From: DASZVP01 sp035546935
GTDB taxonomy: Bacteria; Patescibacteriota; Saccharimonadia; Saccharimonadales; UBA4665
Reading direction: 5' to 3'
DNA: 64,000 nucleotides
Assembly: GCA_035546935.1 (NCBI GenBank)
Contig: DASZVP010000002.1
Location: 124,001-188,000 of the forward strand
Part shown: positions 42,614 through 51,760 of the stretch, one piece after another
Numbering within the stretch: position 1 is the first letter of the stretch
Layout of the letters: every line of letters starts with the position of its first letter
The notes under the pieces: generated by a model
The model's database searches: none
Seen by the model: the letters and a program-made list of their open reading frames with translations, nothing else
Told to the model about the DNA's origin: nothing
Made by a program: the position numbers and the translations under genes

Positions 42614-43209
42614 TGCTGGCCGCCTTGGTTAATAAACAAGAACTGATTGGTGGCATTAAACAGAGCCCGCAGCGAAATTGTGCATGGAAAGCCTGGGTTG
42701 GCTGTTGAGGATGAACCGCCGCAATCTATGCGGTTAATGTCGGCACTGGCAAAAATCTTATTCTTTGGGTCGGTTAAGTTAACTTGAACCTGGGTGGCAG
42801 TGGTGTAATTGGTGGCCTCGGCTTCCAGATCAAGACCGCCGCTAACCTGGTTGATGTTTAGGCCAGTCAAGTTGGTGCCCACAGGCATGGCTGCGCCGAT
42901 TTGAGTTATTAACTTTGAAAATAGCACTTCACGGCTCAGGACCTGAACGGCCAGCTTCAAGCTGTTGCTAATATCCTGAACCTGATTTTTGGTCAGATTC
43001 AGATGTTCCTTTTCAAGCCTGGCATTGGCCGCCGTAACCGCTGCCTGGGCGTCAACAGTTGAGCGATGCAGTCTTAAACTGCCATAAGTGCCAAGTGCGC
43101 CCAAGCCCAGCAAGGCTAGCACCAAAACTACTACCCAACGACGTAAAATCACATTGCGACGACCATAGGCGTAGGCGCTTTTTAGCTCCGGCGACAATAA
43201 GTTAATCAT
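42610..43209 (-). CDS. pilN: Type IV pilus alignment protein, PilN-like
   Basis: PilN-like, 199 residues. It begins MINLLSPELKSAYAYGRRN, close to the MI(K/R)INLLP-type PilM-binding motif of PilN. One helix (about 24-46) and a coiled coil precede the outer domain with GTNLTGLNINQ. It overlaps pilM and pilO by 4 nt each, so the three are co-translated. Confidence 0.87.
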   Translation of the reverse strand: MINLLSPELKSAYAYGRRNVILRRWVVVLVLALLGLGALGTYGSLRLHRSTVDAQAAVTAANARLEKEHLNLTKNQVQDISNSLKLAVQVLSREVLFSKLITQIGAAMPVGTNLTGLNINQVSGGLDLEAEATNYTTATQVQVNLTDPKNKIFASADINRIDCGGSSSTANPGFPCTISLRALFNATNQFLFINQGGQQ

Positions 43210-44300
43210 GGCCGGAACACCTCTCTGGGTTCAGTTAGGGCCAAGCCGGCAACGGTTGCGTACATTGGTTTATCGGCTTCTGATGGCGGCTGGAAGTGTT
43301 TAAAATTAATGAATTGCCAGGGGTCGGTGCGGCGCACTGCCAGGCGCAAGGCAGAAGTAAAGTAGTCGCTGAGCCCCGGCATGTTGGCTCCGCCACCGGT
43401 AGTCACGACCTGGGTAATTGGCCGGTCAGTGCCGTAACGCTCTTCGTAATAACGAATCATACGGCGAATTTCCTTAATGATCTCATCGAGAGTGGGCTGC
43501 AAGGCGGCTTTAATATCGGCTTGCTTTTTGCTGACGCCCAAGCCGTAACGGGTTTTAATCAGGCCCGCCTCGGCGGGCGTGACGTCCAGCTTCTCTTTAA
43601 TGGCATTGGTGAAGTTCACGCCACCTCCTTGCACCGTACCGGTTACCAAGTTGTGCTTGTCGAAAATGCTGATGTCGGACGACAGTGAACCGAAGTCGAT
43701 AATGACTGTGGGAACGTCACTTTGCTTATCCAGTCTGAAAAGTCGTGCCGAAGAACTAAGAGTAGGCTCAATTAAAACTGTTTCCAGTCCCAAGATATTA
43801 GCCAGGTCAAGATAAGAGTCGACAATGCCTTTCGGTACGGCCACCACAAACAGCTCGGTATCCTCGCTGGTCTCACGGATAATTTCATAGTCAAGATAAA
43901 GCTCTTCCAGGGGCAGGGGAATATACTGTTCGGCCTCGAGCTGTACCGCTTCGTCGACGTCACTGGCCTTCAGTTTTGGCAGTTTGATGGCTCGCGTGAA
44001 GGTTCGGTAAGTTGGAATGGCCAACGCCACTCGCCTAGTTGTGATGTCGCCAATCAGATGGTGTTGGAACATCTCCATGGCTGCTTTGGCGATCACATCA
44101 GGCTTGGTTATGATACCGTTTTCTTCGACGGCATTATCAAAAGTCGTAAAGCCATAGCCGATCAGGTGAGGATTGCGGCCTGCAGCGCCGCTTTCCGGTA
44201 GGGTTTCGCCAAGTTGCATGACTTTCATCGAGCCATGGCCAATATCCATACCAAACAATGGCTTGTCATGGAAGAAGTTTGGCACCCGAGTTATTTTCAT
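43206..44300 (-). CDS. pilM: Type IV pilus assembly protein PilM
   Basis: This 364-residue actin-fold ATPase of the alignment complex has FGMDIGHGSMKVMQL (phosphate 1), VIIDFGSLSSDISIF (phosphate 2) and TTGGGANMPGLSDYF (adenosine loop). It sits in the cytoplasm and binds the PilN N terminus. It is the first gene of pilM-pilN-pilO-x. A promoter with TATACT and a Gly/Thr-rich Shine-Dalgarno-like GGTGGG lie in the 55-nt gap after the PilX-like gene. Confidence 0.95.
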   Translation of the reverse strand: MKITRVPNFFHDKPLFGMDIGHGSMKVMQLGETLPESGAAGRNPHLIGYGFTTFDNAVEENGIITKPDVIAKAAMEMFQHHLIGDITTRRVALAIPTYRTFTRAIKLPKLKASDVDEAVQLEAEQYIPLPLEELYLDYEIIRETSEDTELFVVAVPKGIVDSYLDLANILGLETVLIEPTLSSSARLFRLDKQSDVPTVIIDFGSLSSDISIFDKHNLVTGTVQGGGVNFTNAIKEKLDVTPAEAGLIKTRYGLGVSKKQADIKAALQPTLDEIIKEIRRMIRYYEERYGTDRPITQVVTTGGGANMPGLSDYFTSALRLAVRRTDPWQFINFKHFQPPSEADKPMYATVAGLALTEPREVFRP

Positions 44301-44355
44301 ATTTGTCCCACCGGCCTGCTTTTAAGCATAAGGCTTTTCGATTAGTATATCAGAT

Positions 44356-45705
44356 TTACAGCTTGCGGTAACCCTTTACCACCCAAACAGTATTGCCGCC
44401 GCTAACAGAGCTGCCGAAGGTGATAGTGCCTTGGTTGACCAATTGCACGGTTTGGCCGACTACGGCACCAATCGAACCGCTATTACCCATGGTTGCCTCC
44501 GACCAATACGCGTAAAAAATACTGTTGATGGCCGAAGTATTATTGCCGATATTGATGGTTTGTATGCCACGCGAGGCTGCCAAAGCCGAGCCGGTTAATG
44601 TTGCGCTATCAACTGAGCAAGAGGCGCCGCAATAAAAGGTTATGAACTCGGCGCCGGTACCGGAAGCGTTAGCCGTTACAGATGCACCATTAGCAAATGA
44701 CAAGCCGCTGCCACCATCAATCATAATAACCGGCCGAGTGCTACCCAAGACGTTGGCGACAATAATTTGCGAAGAATTACTCGGGCTCAGGGAGCCGGTA
44801 ATCCAGACATTGCCTTGCACAGTGACAGTGCACTGGTTGCTTAACGTAACATCGCCGGTAATCTTGGTGTTAGCCGGCCAAATGACATTTTTTTTTCCGG
44901 AACATGATGCCTGGCTGCCAGTCAGGTTATTGACAACGGCCGCTTTCTGGCCGGCACGATCGTACGTGGGCAGGGCACCAGGCGTGACGGTACCAGAAGT
45001 AAGTCCCGGGTTGGTCATATTGTTGCCAGTTGTCTGATTATTAGCTGTCACCTGGCCGTAAATATGGGCGCTATTGCTCATTGAAATGGGCTCGGGTTGG
45101 CCGTCGGCGCTGGTGCAAACGCGAGGATAGGTCGAATCTGCCGGCACAGGACAAACTGCGTCAGCTGCCTGGACATTAACGGGATTGGTAGATAGGCCAA
45201 TACTTGCGCTGTTACTCATGGTTATCGTTCCATTGACAAAAACTGCACCACCAACAACTTTAGAGTTGTTGCTCATAATTAGTCCGCCGGCGCCGGTTAA
45301 TATACTGTAGTCACCGCCGCTAACTGGATATAAATCTACCGCCACCCGAACTGTCCGACTGGGAGTAGCGGCCGTTGCCGGAAAGTATGTGCGCCCTGTG
45401 ACAGTGATGGTTTGCGTGGTGCTATCTCCACTGACGCTATCTTGAAACGTAGTTTTAACATTGCCGCTGTTGTGCAGTGTGACTTCGCTGCCGGTACCTG
45501 TCCAGCTGTTGTCTGCCAGCAGCTGCTCGACTCCATAATCAGCACCCGCATCAGCCGCCATTTGCGCCATGGTGTGGTATTCGTCAAAGTGCGCGACCTG
45601 ATAGCTGGTTAATGACAAGCGCATGTAGTAAGCAGTAATCAATATCAAAAACGGCAAGGTAATAATGAAAATTAGTAAAATTGATCCCTGTTGATTGCTT
45701 TTCAT
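44356..45705 (-). CDS. PilX-like minor pilin with a large beta-solenoid-like outer domain
   Basis: This is 449 residues. MKSNQQG then SILLIFIITLPFLILITAYYM is a PilX_N-like leader and helix without Glu5. The region after about residue 130 is rich in short repeated motifs with N-S-[AGK] turns (ISNNSKVV, ITMSNSASI, ISMSNSAHI, VTLSNQCTV, LSPSNSSQI), suggesting a beta-solenoid similar to DUF7305 proteins. It could cap the pilus and act as a tip adhesin. It is next to two minor pilins in the same operon (3-nt gap). Confidence 0.8.
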   Translation of the reverse strand: MKSNQQGSILLIFIITLPFLILITAYYMRLSLTSYQVAHFDEYHTMAQMAADAGADYGVEQLLADNSWTGTGSEVTLHNSGNVKTTFQDSVSGDSTTQTITVTGRTYFPATAATPSRTVRVAVDLYPVSGGDYSILTGAGGLIMSNNSKVVGGAVFVNGTITMSNSASIGLSTNPVNVQAADAVCPVPADSTYPRVCTSADGQPEPISMSNSAHIYGQVTANNQTTGNNMTNPGLTSGTVTPGALPTYDRAGQKAAVVNNLTGSQASCSGKKNVIWPANTKITGDVTLSNQCTVTVQGNVWITGSLSPSNSSQIIVANVLGSTRPVIMIDGGSGLSFANGASVTANASGTGAEFITFYCGASCSVDSATLTGSALAASRGIQTINIGNNTSAINSIFYAYWSEATMGNSGSIGAVVGQTVQLVNQGTITFGSSVSGGNTVWVVKGYRKL

Positions 45706-45707
45706 AG

Positions 45708-46373
45708 CTAAAACTGATTCCTTAAAGTTACACGCGTGCTGGTGGTCAGATTAATCGGATTGCCGGGCGCATTACGTTGCATATTCAGTGTGATAAACAC
45801 GGAATGCGCTGATGTCGGCGTGTTGGTTTGGTCGCCATCCTGGTCGTAAAGTGTAAATGTCATCGTATTAACGTAATCAGCCAGATCTATATCTGCCGGA
45901 CAAGAGGCGGTGGCCTTGTTTGCCGGGCACGTGGTGCTTATGCGGTTCCCGACAGCATTTGGATTTGCCAGCCTGCGTTCCATCAGCGACGAACCGTTTT
46001 TGTAGTAAACAAGCTCGTTCATATACGGCTCGGCTGTGTCGGGATCAATAATATAATTGTGCGAGCTGTCGACAGCCGGCACGGGAATAATAATGACGAA
46101 ATTGCTGTTGTTGGTGCTCCAACCGCCGCTCGGGGCATTGGCATCGGTAATCGTGTTGTTTTGTTCTACGCCGTTACCATAACGTATATTTTCAACTGTA
46201 GTGCGCAGCAAGTTCTGAGACGATATTGTCATGCTTGACAGCTCATTAGTGCGAGTAATCGTCACAAAATAATTTGCTACTAACCCCAGAAACGCTACGC
46301 CGATGACGGCCAGCACGCCAACCGCTACAGTTAGCTCAACAATTGTAAAACCGGCTTGGTTATTGACCGACAC
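45708..46373 (-). CDS. Type IV minor pilin (PilW/PulJ-like)
   Basis: With the GTG at 46373 as start this is 221 residues: MSVNNQAG|FTIVELTVAVGVL, a true prepilin signal with Glu5, then a helix and a long outer domain. GGAG lies about 6 nt before that GTG. Other in-frame starts exist up to 46412 (MFPTLTQPML...), but these give an overlong leader. It overlaps the upstream minor pilin gene by 14 nt. Confidence 0.85.
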   Translation of the reverse strand: MSVNNQAGFTIVELTVAVGVLAVIGVAFLGLVANYFVTITRTNELSSMTISSQNLLRTTVENIRYGNGVEQNNTITDANAPSGGWSTNNSNFVIIIPVPAVDSSHNYIIDPDTAEPYMNELVYYKNGSSLMERRLANPNAVGNRISTTCPANKATASCPADIDLADYVNTMTFTLYDQDGDQTNTPTSAHSVFITLNMQRNAPGNPINLTTSTRVTLRNQF

Positions 46374-46758
46374 CGAGCTCTCCAACATAGGTTGTGTAAG
46401 TGTAGGAAACAATCTTGCCCTGATCTTTGTACGAAACAGTTAAGTCGACCTGCTTCAGTCCTGCCGTTGGACTGGTGACTGTCATGCTGGCGCTACGGCT
46501 AGGCGGCAGCTGGGTTGTCAGTTGGCTGGTTAGGCTGGTAGTGCCGGTATTGAGCGCATTAAAGCCTTGGTTGCGCAACGTTTCAATTTTAGCTTCGGCA
46601 AAAGAATTAGCGAGATTTAAGTAGCGTCCGCGTTCATTTAGGTGTACATAGTTTGTAACAATTTGATTAAGCGAAAGCGTCACTACTGCGGCGACGGCAA
46701 TCGTCACCAGCAGTTCCACCAATGTAAACCCACCCTCAGCTGGCCTCATCTTGCTCAT
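46360..46758 (-). CDS. Type IV minor pilin (PilV/GspI-like)
   Basis: This 132-residue protein has the prepilin motif AEGG|FTLVELLVTIAV with Glu5 and a hydrophobic helix. The outer region is short and Thr/Ser-rich. TATAAT is 10 nt before the ATG, so this starts the minor-pilin transcript, separated from the major pilin by a terminator. Confidence 0.88.
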   Translation of the reverse strand: MSKMRPAEGGFTLVELLVTIAVAAVVTLSLNQIVTNYVHLNERGRYLNLANSFAEAKIETLRNQGFNALNTGTTSLTSQLTTQLPPSRSASMTVTSPTAGLKQVDLTVSYKDQGKIVSYTYTTYVGELGVGQ

Positions 46759-46776
46759 GCTTAATCACATTATACT

Positions 46777-46805
46777 AAAAGGCCCCGGTAGAACCGAGGC
46801 CTTTT
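46777..46805 (-). terminator. Terminator after the major pilin gene
   Basis: AAAAGGCCTCGG-N5-CCGGGGCCTTTT forms a 12-bp stem with one G-T pair, 18 nt after the pilin stop. It separates the abundant pilin mRNA from the minor pilin genes. Confidence 0.88.
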
Positions 46806-46823
46806 GAGCTGTCTGAAGACAGA

Positions 46824-47309
46824 TTAGTCGAGGTTACTCTTGGTGTATGTCGGGGAACCGTTAACCGTACCTTCGTAGGTAGCGGTCAATGTGTACTGAG
46901 CACAGTTAGTGTCAGTGGTTTCACACGAAGCACCTGATGAGTCGGTAACAGCGTAGCTGTATGACTTGGCAGCAGGAGCCGCGACCAAGCAGGAAGCGCT
47001 GGTCGGGTCACAGGTTGACGATGGGTCAACCAAAGCGCCGGCGTCCAAGCTCTTGACGTTGGTAGCACGCCATGAAGCAGTGTTCATGTCGGTGCGGCTC
47101 GGGTAGTAACCGTTCTGGCTGAAGAAGGCTTCTAGCTGAGTCTGGAGCGACTGAATGTCTGTCTGACGCTTGGCGTTACGGGCTTTCGCCTGAATGCCAC
47201 TATAAGTAGTAATAACTAACAGAGCCAAAATACCGATGACCACGATGACGATCAGAAGCTCGACAAGCGTGAAACCACGGGTACTATCACGTTTTTTAAG
47301 GGAGATCAT
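46824..47309 (-). CDS. pilA: Major type IV pilin
   Basis: This 161-residue prepilin has leader MISLKKRDSTRG|FTLVELLIVIVVIGILALL with Glu5. The helix continues with KARNAKRQTDIQSLQTQLEAFF, then NGYYPSR, typical of pseudopilins and pilins. Two Cys pairs lie in the C-terminal half (STCDPTSASC, ASCETTDTNC). It has its own strong promoter, a leader of about 75-80 nt with AAGGAGG, and a dedicated terminator, consistent with the main structural subunit. Confidence 0.92.
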   Translation of the reverse strand: MISLKKRDSTRGFTLVELLIVIVVIGILALLVITTYSGIQAKARNAKRQTDIQSLQTQLEAFFSQNGYYPSRTDMNTASWRATNVKSLDAGALVDPSSTCDPTSASCLVAAPAAKSYSYAVTDSSGASCETTDTNCAQYTLTATYEGTVNGSPTYTKSNLD

Positions 47310-47391
47310 AATGAGCCCACCCTCCTTAATTAATTTTTATGCGATCTTTGCAGTGTGCTCTCGAGTGGCACGCTACAACTATCTGAGAATG

Positions 47392-47419
47392 ATTATAAAC
47401 ATAAGCGGTCTGAGGTCAA
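47392..47419 (-). promoter_or_regulatory. Major pilin promoter
   Basis: On the minus strand TTGACC (47414-47419) and a perfect TATAAT (47392-47397) are 16 nt apart. The leader before the pilin ATG is about 75-80 nt. Confidence 0.75.
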
Positions 47420-47439
47420 CCCTCCTGTGGAAAAGCTGC

Positions 47440-48717
47440 CTAGCTGCCACCAATGTTCTTGGACAGGTTGGCGATCGGGCCCATGACGCTGGCGGCAATC
47501 AAGCCGACGCCGGCACCCAGGAAAACAATCATAATTGGTTCGATCAAGGCGGCCAGTCCGTCGATGGTCACAGCTACCTCTTCTTCATAAAAATCAGCAA
47601 TTTTGACCAGCACGGTGTCAATTTGGCCGGTTTCTTCACCAACTAACAGCATTTGAGCCACAATTGGTGGGAAGTGTTTACTGCGACCAATCGGCTCGGA
47701 GAGTTGCTTGCCGTTTTTGACTTCCTCGGCCGCGTCGAGCAATTCTTTCTCGATCACTTTGTTGCCAATGGCTGCGCCGGTAACTTGCAAGGCATCCAGC
47801 ACGCTGACACCGGAGCCCATCAGCGAGGCAAAAGTTCGTGAAAAGCGGGCGATGGCAATTTTGGAAATGATCACCTTAAAGATAGGTAAGCGCAGCAGCA
47901 AAGCGTGAAATTTAAACTTACCCTCAGGTGTTTTAATGTAGCGCAAGCCGTAAAAAGCGCCGATGCCTAGCGCCGCGCCGACAAAAACCAGATTTGGCAG
48001 CGAAGAGATTACTGGCACCTTATTCAGCAGCGGAATATGCTGCATGATCGTTGCGTGTGAACAGGCGCTGCTGACAGCCAACAGAGCGCGGGTATAGATC
48101 GGCAATTGTGTGCCAGGGCCAGCAAGCTGACCAATAATGCTGCTCAGTTTCGGCATGATGAACAGCATGATGCCGAAGAAAGCCAGGATGGTGATGCACA
48201 AAATTACCACCGGATACATCATGGCGCTTTTAATCTTCTTGCGCATGGAGGCGTCGAGTTCGACTTGGGTGGCTAGGCGCTTCAGAATGTCATCCAAAAT
48301 ACCACCTTCTTCGCCGGCGCGGCACATGTTAACGTAAACGTCCGAGAAGACGTTGGGGAATTTGCCGAAGGCGTCGCTGAGCGGCTGGCCGGCCTCCACA
48401 TCTTTGGTCACGCTGGCTAAAATCTCACTGAAGTAGGGGTTCTCAGAGTCGCCTTGGAGGGCGGCCAGAGCCTTGGCCAGCGGCACGCCGGCGCTGATCA
48501 TAGTTGATAACTGACGCGTAAAGACCACCAACTCGCCGAGCTTAACTTTCTTTTTAGGACCTAAAAAACCGCTGCTTTTGCTTTTGGCGGCTTCTACCAG
48601 CACGGGGTGGACACCCTGTTTGCGCAATAATGCCAGTAATGCTGACTTATCGGCCGCTTCTACGCTGCCGGAAATCGTTTTGCCGTCTTTATTGGTGGCC
48701 GTGTAGTTAAAAAGCAT
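47440..48717 (-). CDS. pilC: Type IV pilus platform protein PilC
   Basis: The 425-residue GspF-family platform protein has two homologous GspF domains (VFTRQLSTMISAGVPLAKAL and FSRTFASLMGSGVSVLDAL) and three membrane helices, with the C-terminal PIMIVFLGAGVGLIAASVMGPI. It recruits the ATPase to the pilus base. It starts 3 nt after pilB in one operon. Confidence 0.96.
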   Translation of the reverse strand: MLFNYTATNKDGKTISGSVEAADKSALLALLRKQGVHPVLVEAAKSKSSGFLGPKKKVKLGELVVFTRQLSTMISAGVPLAKALAALQGDSENPYFSEILASVTKDVEAGQPLSDAFGKFPNVFSDVYVNMCRAGEEGGILDDILKRLATQVELDASMRKKIKSAMMYPVVILCITILAFFGIMLFIMPKLSSIIGQLAGPGTQLPIYTRALLAVSSACSHATIMQHIPLLNKVPVISSLPNLVFVGAALGIGAFYGLRYIKTPEGKFKFHALLLRLPIFKVIISKIAIARFSRTFASLMGSGVSVLDALQVTGAAIGNKVIEKELLDAAEEVKNGKQLSEPIGRSKHFPPIVAQMLLVGEETGQIDTVLVKIADFYEEEVAVTIDGLAALIEPIMIVFLGAGVGLIAASVMGPIANLSKNIGGS

Positions 48718-48720
48718 GGC

Positions 48721-50526
48721 CTACTCCTGCGCCGTGACGCGCAAGACCTCCTCAATTGTGGTTTCGCCGCGCAAAGCTTTGACCAGGCCATCCAGCTGCA
48801 TGGTTAGCATGTTATCGGCAATGGCTGCTTGTTCAATGGTGTCAGCGGTAGCGTTTGTCACAATTAATTTCTGAATTGCTGGCGTGTTGTTTAGCACCTC
48901 ATAAATACCGATGCGGCCCTTGTAGCCGGTGTGGTTGCAGCTGTCACAGCCGTCGTCATGCGCTTTCCAGAGCTTGCCGATGGTGCTGGCCGTTGAGCTC
49001 AAATCGTCACTCGAGACCTTAGCCTTATCACTGCCCATGCCAATACCATCTTGGCGGGCTGCAGTTTCCAGCGCGTGCAGGTTTTTAAAGCCGCCGTGGG
49101 TGTCGAGGCTGAAACTCTTTTCTACCTGTTTAATCGTGGCGGCGTCCGGAGTAAAGCTCTCACGGCAAACTACGCAGAGGCGGCGGACCAAACGTTGAGC
49201 CACAACCAGCCGCACCGTGCTGGCAATTAAGAACGGCTCGACGCCCATATCCAAGAGGCGGGGCAAACAGGTGGCGGCGTCGTTGGTGTGCAGCGTGCTG
49301 AAAACCAAGTGACCGGTCAGGGCAGCCTGCACGGCCAGGTCGGCTGTTTCACCATCGCGAATCTCACCGACCATAATAATGTTCGGATCCTGGCGCAGCA
49401 GCGACCTTAACCCAAGCGCAAATGTCATGCCGGCTAAGGGGTTAACCTGCGTCTGATTGGCGCCCACTATGTGATATTCCACCGGATCTTCAATAGTCGA
49501 AATATTGACGTTTGGCGTGTTCAGCGAAGTCAGCACGCTAAACAAGGTTGTCGACTTGCCCGATCCGGTCGGGCCGGTCACCAAAATCATGCCGTGCGGC
49601 TGGACAATGGCGTGTTTAAGATTGACCATGGCGTCACCCCAAAAGCCCAGCTCACTAAAGTCCGCGGCCTTAGTTGACTCGTTAAGTATGCGCATAACAA
49701 CCTTTTCGCCGTCCAGAATTGGCAGCGTCGAAACGCGCAGGGCGTACATCTGGCCGCTGATCTCCACCTTAAAACGCCCATCCTGGGGGGCACGGTGTTC
49801 GTCAATTTTCAGATTAGACAGGATCTTAATGCGGCTCACCAAAGAGCCCAGCAGCTTGCGCGGCAACTTGTTGGCCTCGCGCAACAAACCGTCGATACGG
49901 TAACGTACTACCACATAATCTTCGCGCGGCTCGATGTGAATGTCACTGGCATTGGCCTTTACGCCGTACTCGATAATAATGTTGACTGTTTGCGCGACCG
50001 GCGAATCTTCGGCCAGATCGTCTTCGTCGATTTCTTCCTCGCCTTCGGCAATATCTTCGGCAGCGATGACTTTGGTCAGCTCGCTGGAAATGTTGCCCCG
50101 ATACTGGTCAAGCGCCGCCTGCAACAAAGAGGCTGGCGTAATCGAAATTTTAATATCTTGGCCAAGCTGTTTGTGCAGGAAGTTTAAGGCCTGAATATCG
50201 TCCGGATCTTCCATGGCCACCTGTTTGTTGCCGTCTTTGTCGACATCAAACACTACCGCGTTGTACTGGCGGGCAATACGCTCTGATAGCTGTTTCAACA
50301 CCTCCGGCTTAATGTCTTTGGCGTTCAGTTCTACGTAAGGCACTTCAATTTCGTCGGCGTAAAGTTTGGTCAGCTCTTTTTCGGTCAGGATATTGTTTTT
50401 GATCACCACATCTTGCATTGGCTTTTTTTCGGCCGCAACCTGCTCCCTGAGCTCCGCCAGCTTGTCGTCGTCAATTTTCTTGCCGTTCAGCAAGAGCTGT
50501 TCAACTAAGGAATCGGGAATGCGCAT
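48721..50526 (-). CDS. pilB: Type IV pilus extension ATPase PilB (GspE/PilB family)
   Basis: This is 601 residues: N-terminal MshEN-like domain (about 1-150), then the ATPase with Walker A GPTGSGKST (about 318), Asp box, Walker B MVGEIRDGETA and the His box LVFSTLHTNDAATCL. A zinc-type pair CVVC and CDSCNHTGYKGR is present in the C-terminal part as in PilB. It powers pilus extension. No retraction ATPase (PilT) or prepilin peptidase (PilD) is in the window. Confidence 0.96.
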   Translation of the reverse strand: MRIPDSLVEQLLLNGKKIDDDKLAELREQVAAEKKPMQDVVIKNNILTEKELTKLYADEIEVPYVELNAKDIKPEVLKQLSERIARQYNAVVFDVDKDGNKQVAMEDPDDIQALNFLHKQLGQDIKISITPASLLQAALDQYRGNISSELTKVIAAEDIAEGEEEIDEDDLAEDSPVAQTVNIIIEYGVKANASDIHIEPREDYVVVRYRIDGLLREANKLPRKLLGSLVSRIKILSNLKIDEHRAPQDGRFKVEISGQMYALRVSTLPILDGEKVVMRILNESTKAADFSELGFWGDAMVNLKHAIVQPHGMILVTGPTGSGKSTTLFSVLTSLNTPNVNISTIEDPVEYHIVGANQTQVNPLAGMTFALGLRSLLRQDPNIIMVGEIRDGETADLAVQAALTGHLVFSTLHTNDAATCLPRLLDMGVEPFLIASTVRLVVAQRLVRRLCVVCRESFTPDAATIKQVEKSFSLDTHGGFKNLHALETAARQDGIGMGSDKAKVSSDDLSSTASTIGKLWKAHDDGCDSCNHTGYKGRIGIYEVLNNTPAIQKLIVTNATADTIEQAAIADNMLTMQLDGLVKALRGETTIEEVLRVTAQE

Positions 50527-50727
50527 TTTGTTTTAACCTTTAAGAGTTTCCACCCATCTTATGGCTAATTTTAACAGCTCTGTAAAAAAAGCAGAAGCAT
50601 CTTGGCGAATTAATTTTTCATTAAACTTCGGCGGAAACAAAACGCTAGCATTTTTACTACGGACAAACAGAGCCTAAAGTGTTAAAATATACATAACGAC
50701 AGAGGGTAACAACCTAAGGAGGCAGCA

Positions 50728-51756
50728 GTGGCAGACAAAAAACCAGCTAAAACTATGGAAGCCAAACAAACCGATCAAGCCGGCAAATCTAAGGCACTTG
50801 GCCTGGCCATGGAAACTATTGAAAAACAGTTCGGCAAAGGCGCCATCATGAAATTGGGCGAAGCCCACGCGACGACCACGGTCGAAACCACGCCAACTGG
50901 CGCTTTGTCTCTGGACTTGGCCCTGGGCGGCGGCATTCCCAAGGGCCGCGTGGTTGAAATTTACGGCCCGGAATCATCCGGCAAAACGACGCTGACATTG
51001 CACGCAATTGCTGAAGTTCAAAAAGCCGGCGGCACGGCTGCGTTCATTGACGCCGAACACGCCCTCGACCCGGCCTACGCTAAACGCATTGGCGTCGATG
51101 TCGACAACCTACTTCTGTCCCAGCCGGACAATGGTGAACAAGCCCTGGAAATTGTCGAAACTTTGGTCCGCAGTAACGCCGTTGACCTAATTGTCGTCGA
51201 CTCCGTCGCTGCCCTGGTGCCGCGTGCCGAAATTGAAGGCGACATGGGCGACTCGTTGCCCGGCTTGCAGGCCCGTCTCATGAGCCAAGCTCTGCGTAAG
51301 CTTACAGGTGTCATAAACCGCTCCAAAGCCACGGTCATATTCATCAATCAGATCCGCATGAAGATTGGCATTATGTTCGGCAACCCCGAAACCACTACCG
51401 GTGGTAACGCCCTGAAGTTCTACGCCTCAGTGCGCATGGACATCCGCCGCATCGGCCAAATTAAGGCAGGTGAGGAAATCATCGGTAACCGCACGCGCGT
51501 CAAAGTTGTTAAAAACAAGATTGCACCGCCGTTCCGCGAAGCCGAATTCGACATTATGTACAACGAAGGTATTAATACTGCTGGCGACATCCTCGATCTG
51601 GCGGCCGCGCGCAACTTTGTAGAAAAATCTGGCGCTTGGTACGCCCTAAATGACGAAAAAATTGGCCAGGGCCGTGAAGCCGCTAAACAGTACCTGCAAG
51701 AAAACCCCAAAATCATGGCCGAACTGACAGCAAAAATTCGCGCTGCCGAAGAGTAG
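50728..51756 (+). CDS. recA: Recombinase RecA
   Basis: RecA (342 residues) starts at GTG 50728 with AAGGAGG about 5 nt upstream, one of the best ribosome-binding sites in the window. Walker A GPESSGKTT, EHALDPAYAK, VVDSVAALVPRAE and NQIRMKIGIMFGNPETTTGG (loop L2) are intact. It drives strand exchange in recombination and repair and probably in natural transformation with ComEC. No LexA-like box is visible in the promoter, which has a TAAAATATA region. recX lies two genes downstream. Confidence 0.98.
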   Translation: MADKKPAKTMEAKQTDQAGKSKALGLAMETIEKQFGKGAIMKLGEAHATTTVETTPTGALSLDLALGGGIPKGRVVEIYGPESSGKTTLTLHAIAEVQKAGGTAAFIDAEHALDPAYAKRIGVDVDNLLLSQPDNGEQALEIVETLVRSNAVDLIVVDSVAALVPRAEIEGDMGDSLPGLQARLMSQALRKLTGVINRSKATVIFINQIRMKIGIMFGNPETTTGGNALKFYASVRMDIRRIGQIKAGEEIIGNRTRVKVVKNKIAPPFREAEFDIMYNEGINTAGDILDLAAARNFVEKSGAWYALNDEKIGQGREAAKQYLQENPKIMAELTAKIRAAEE

Positions 51757-51760
51757 CCAG

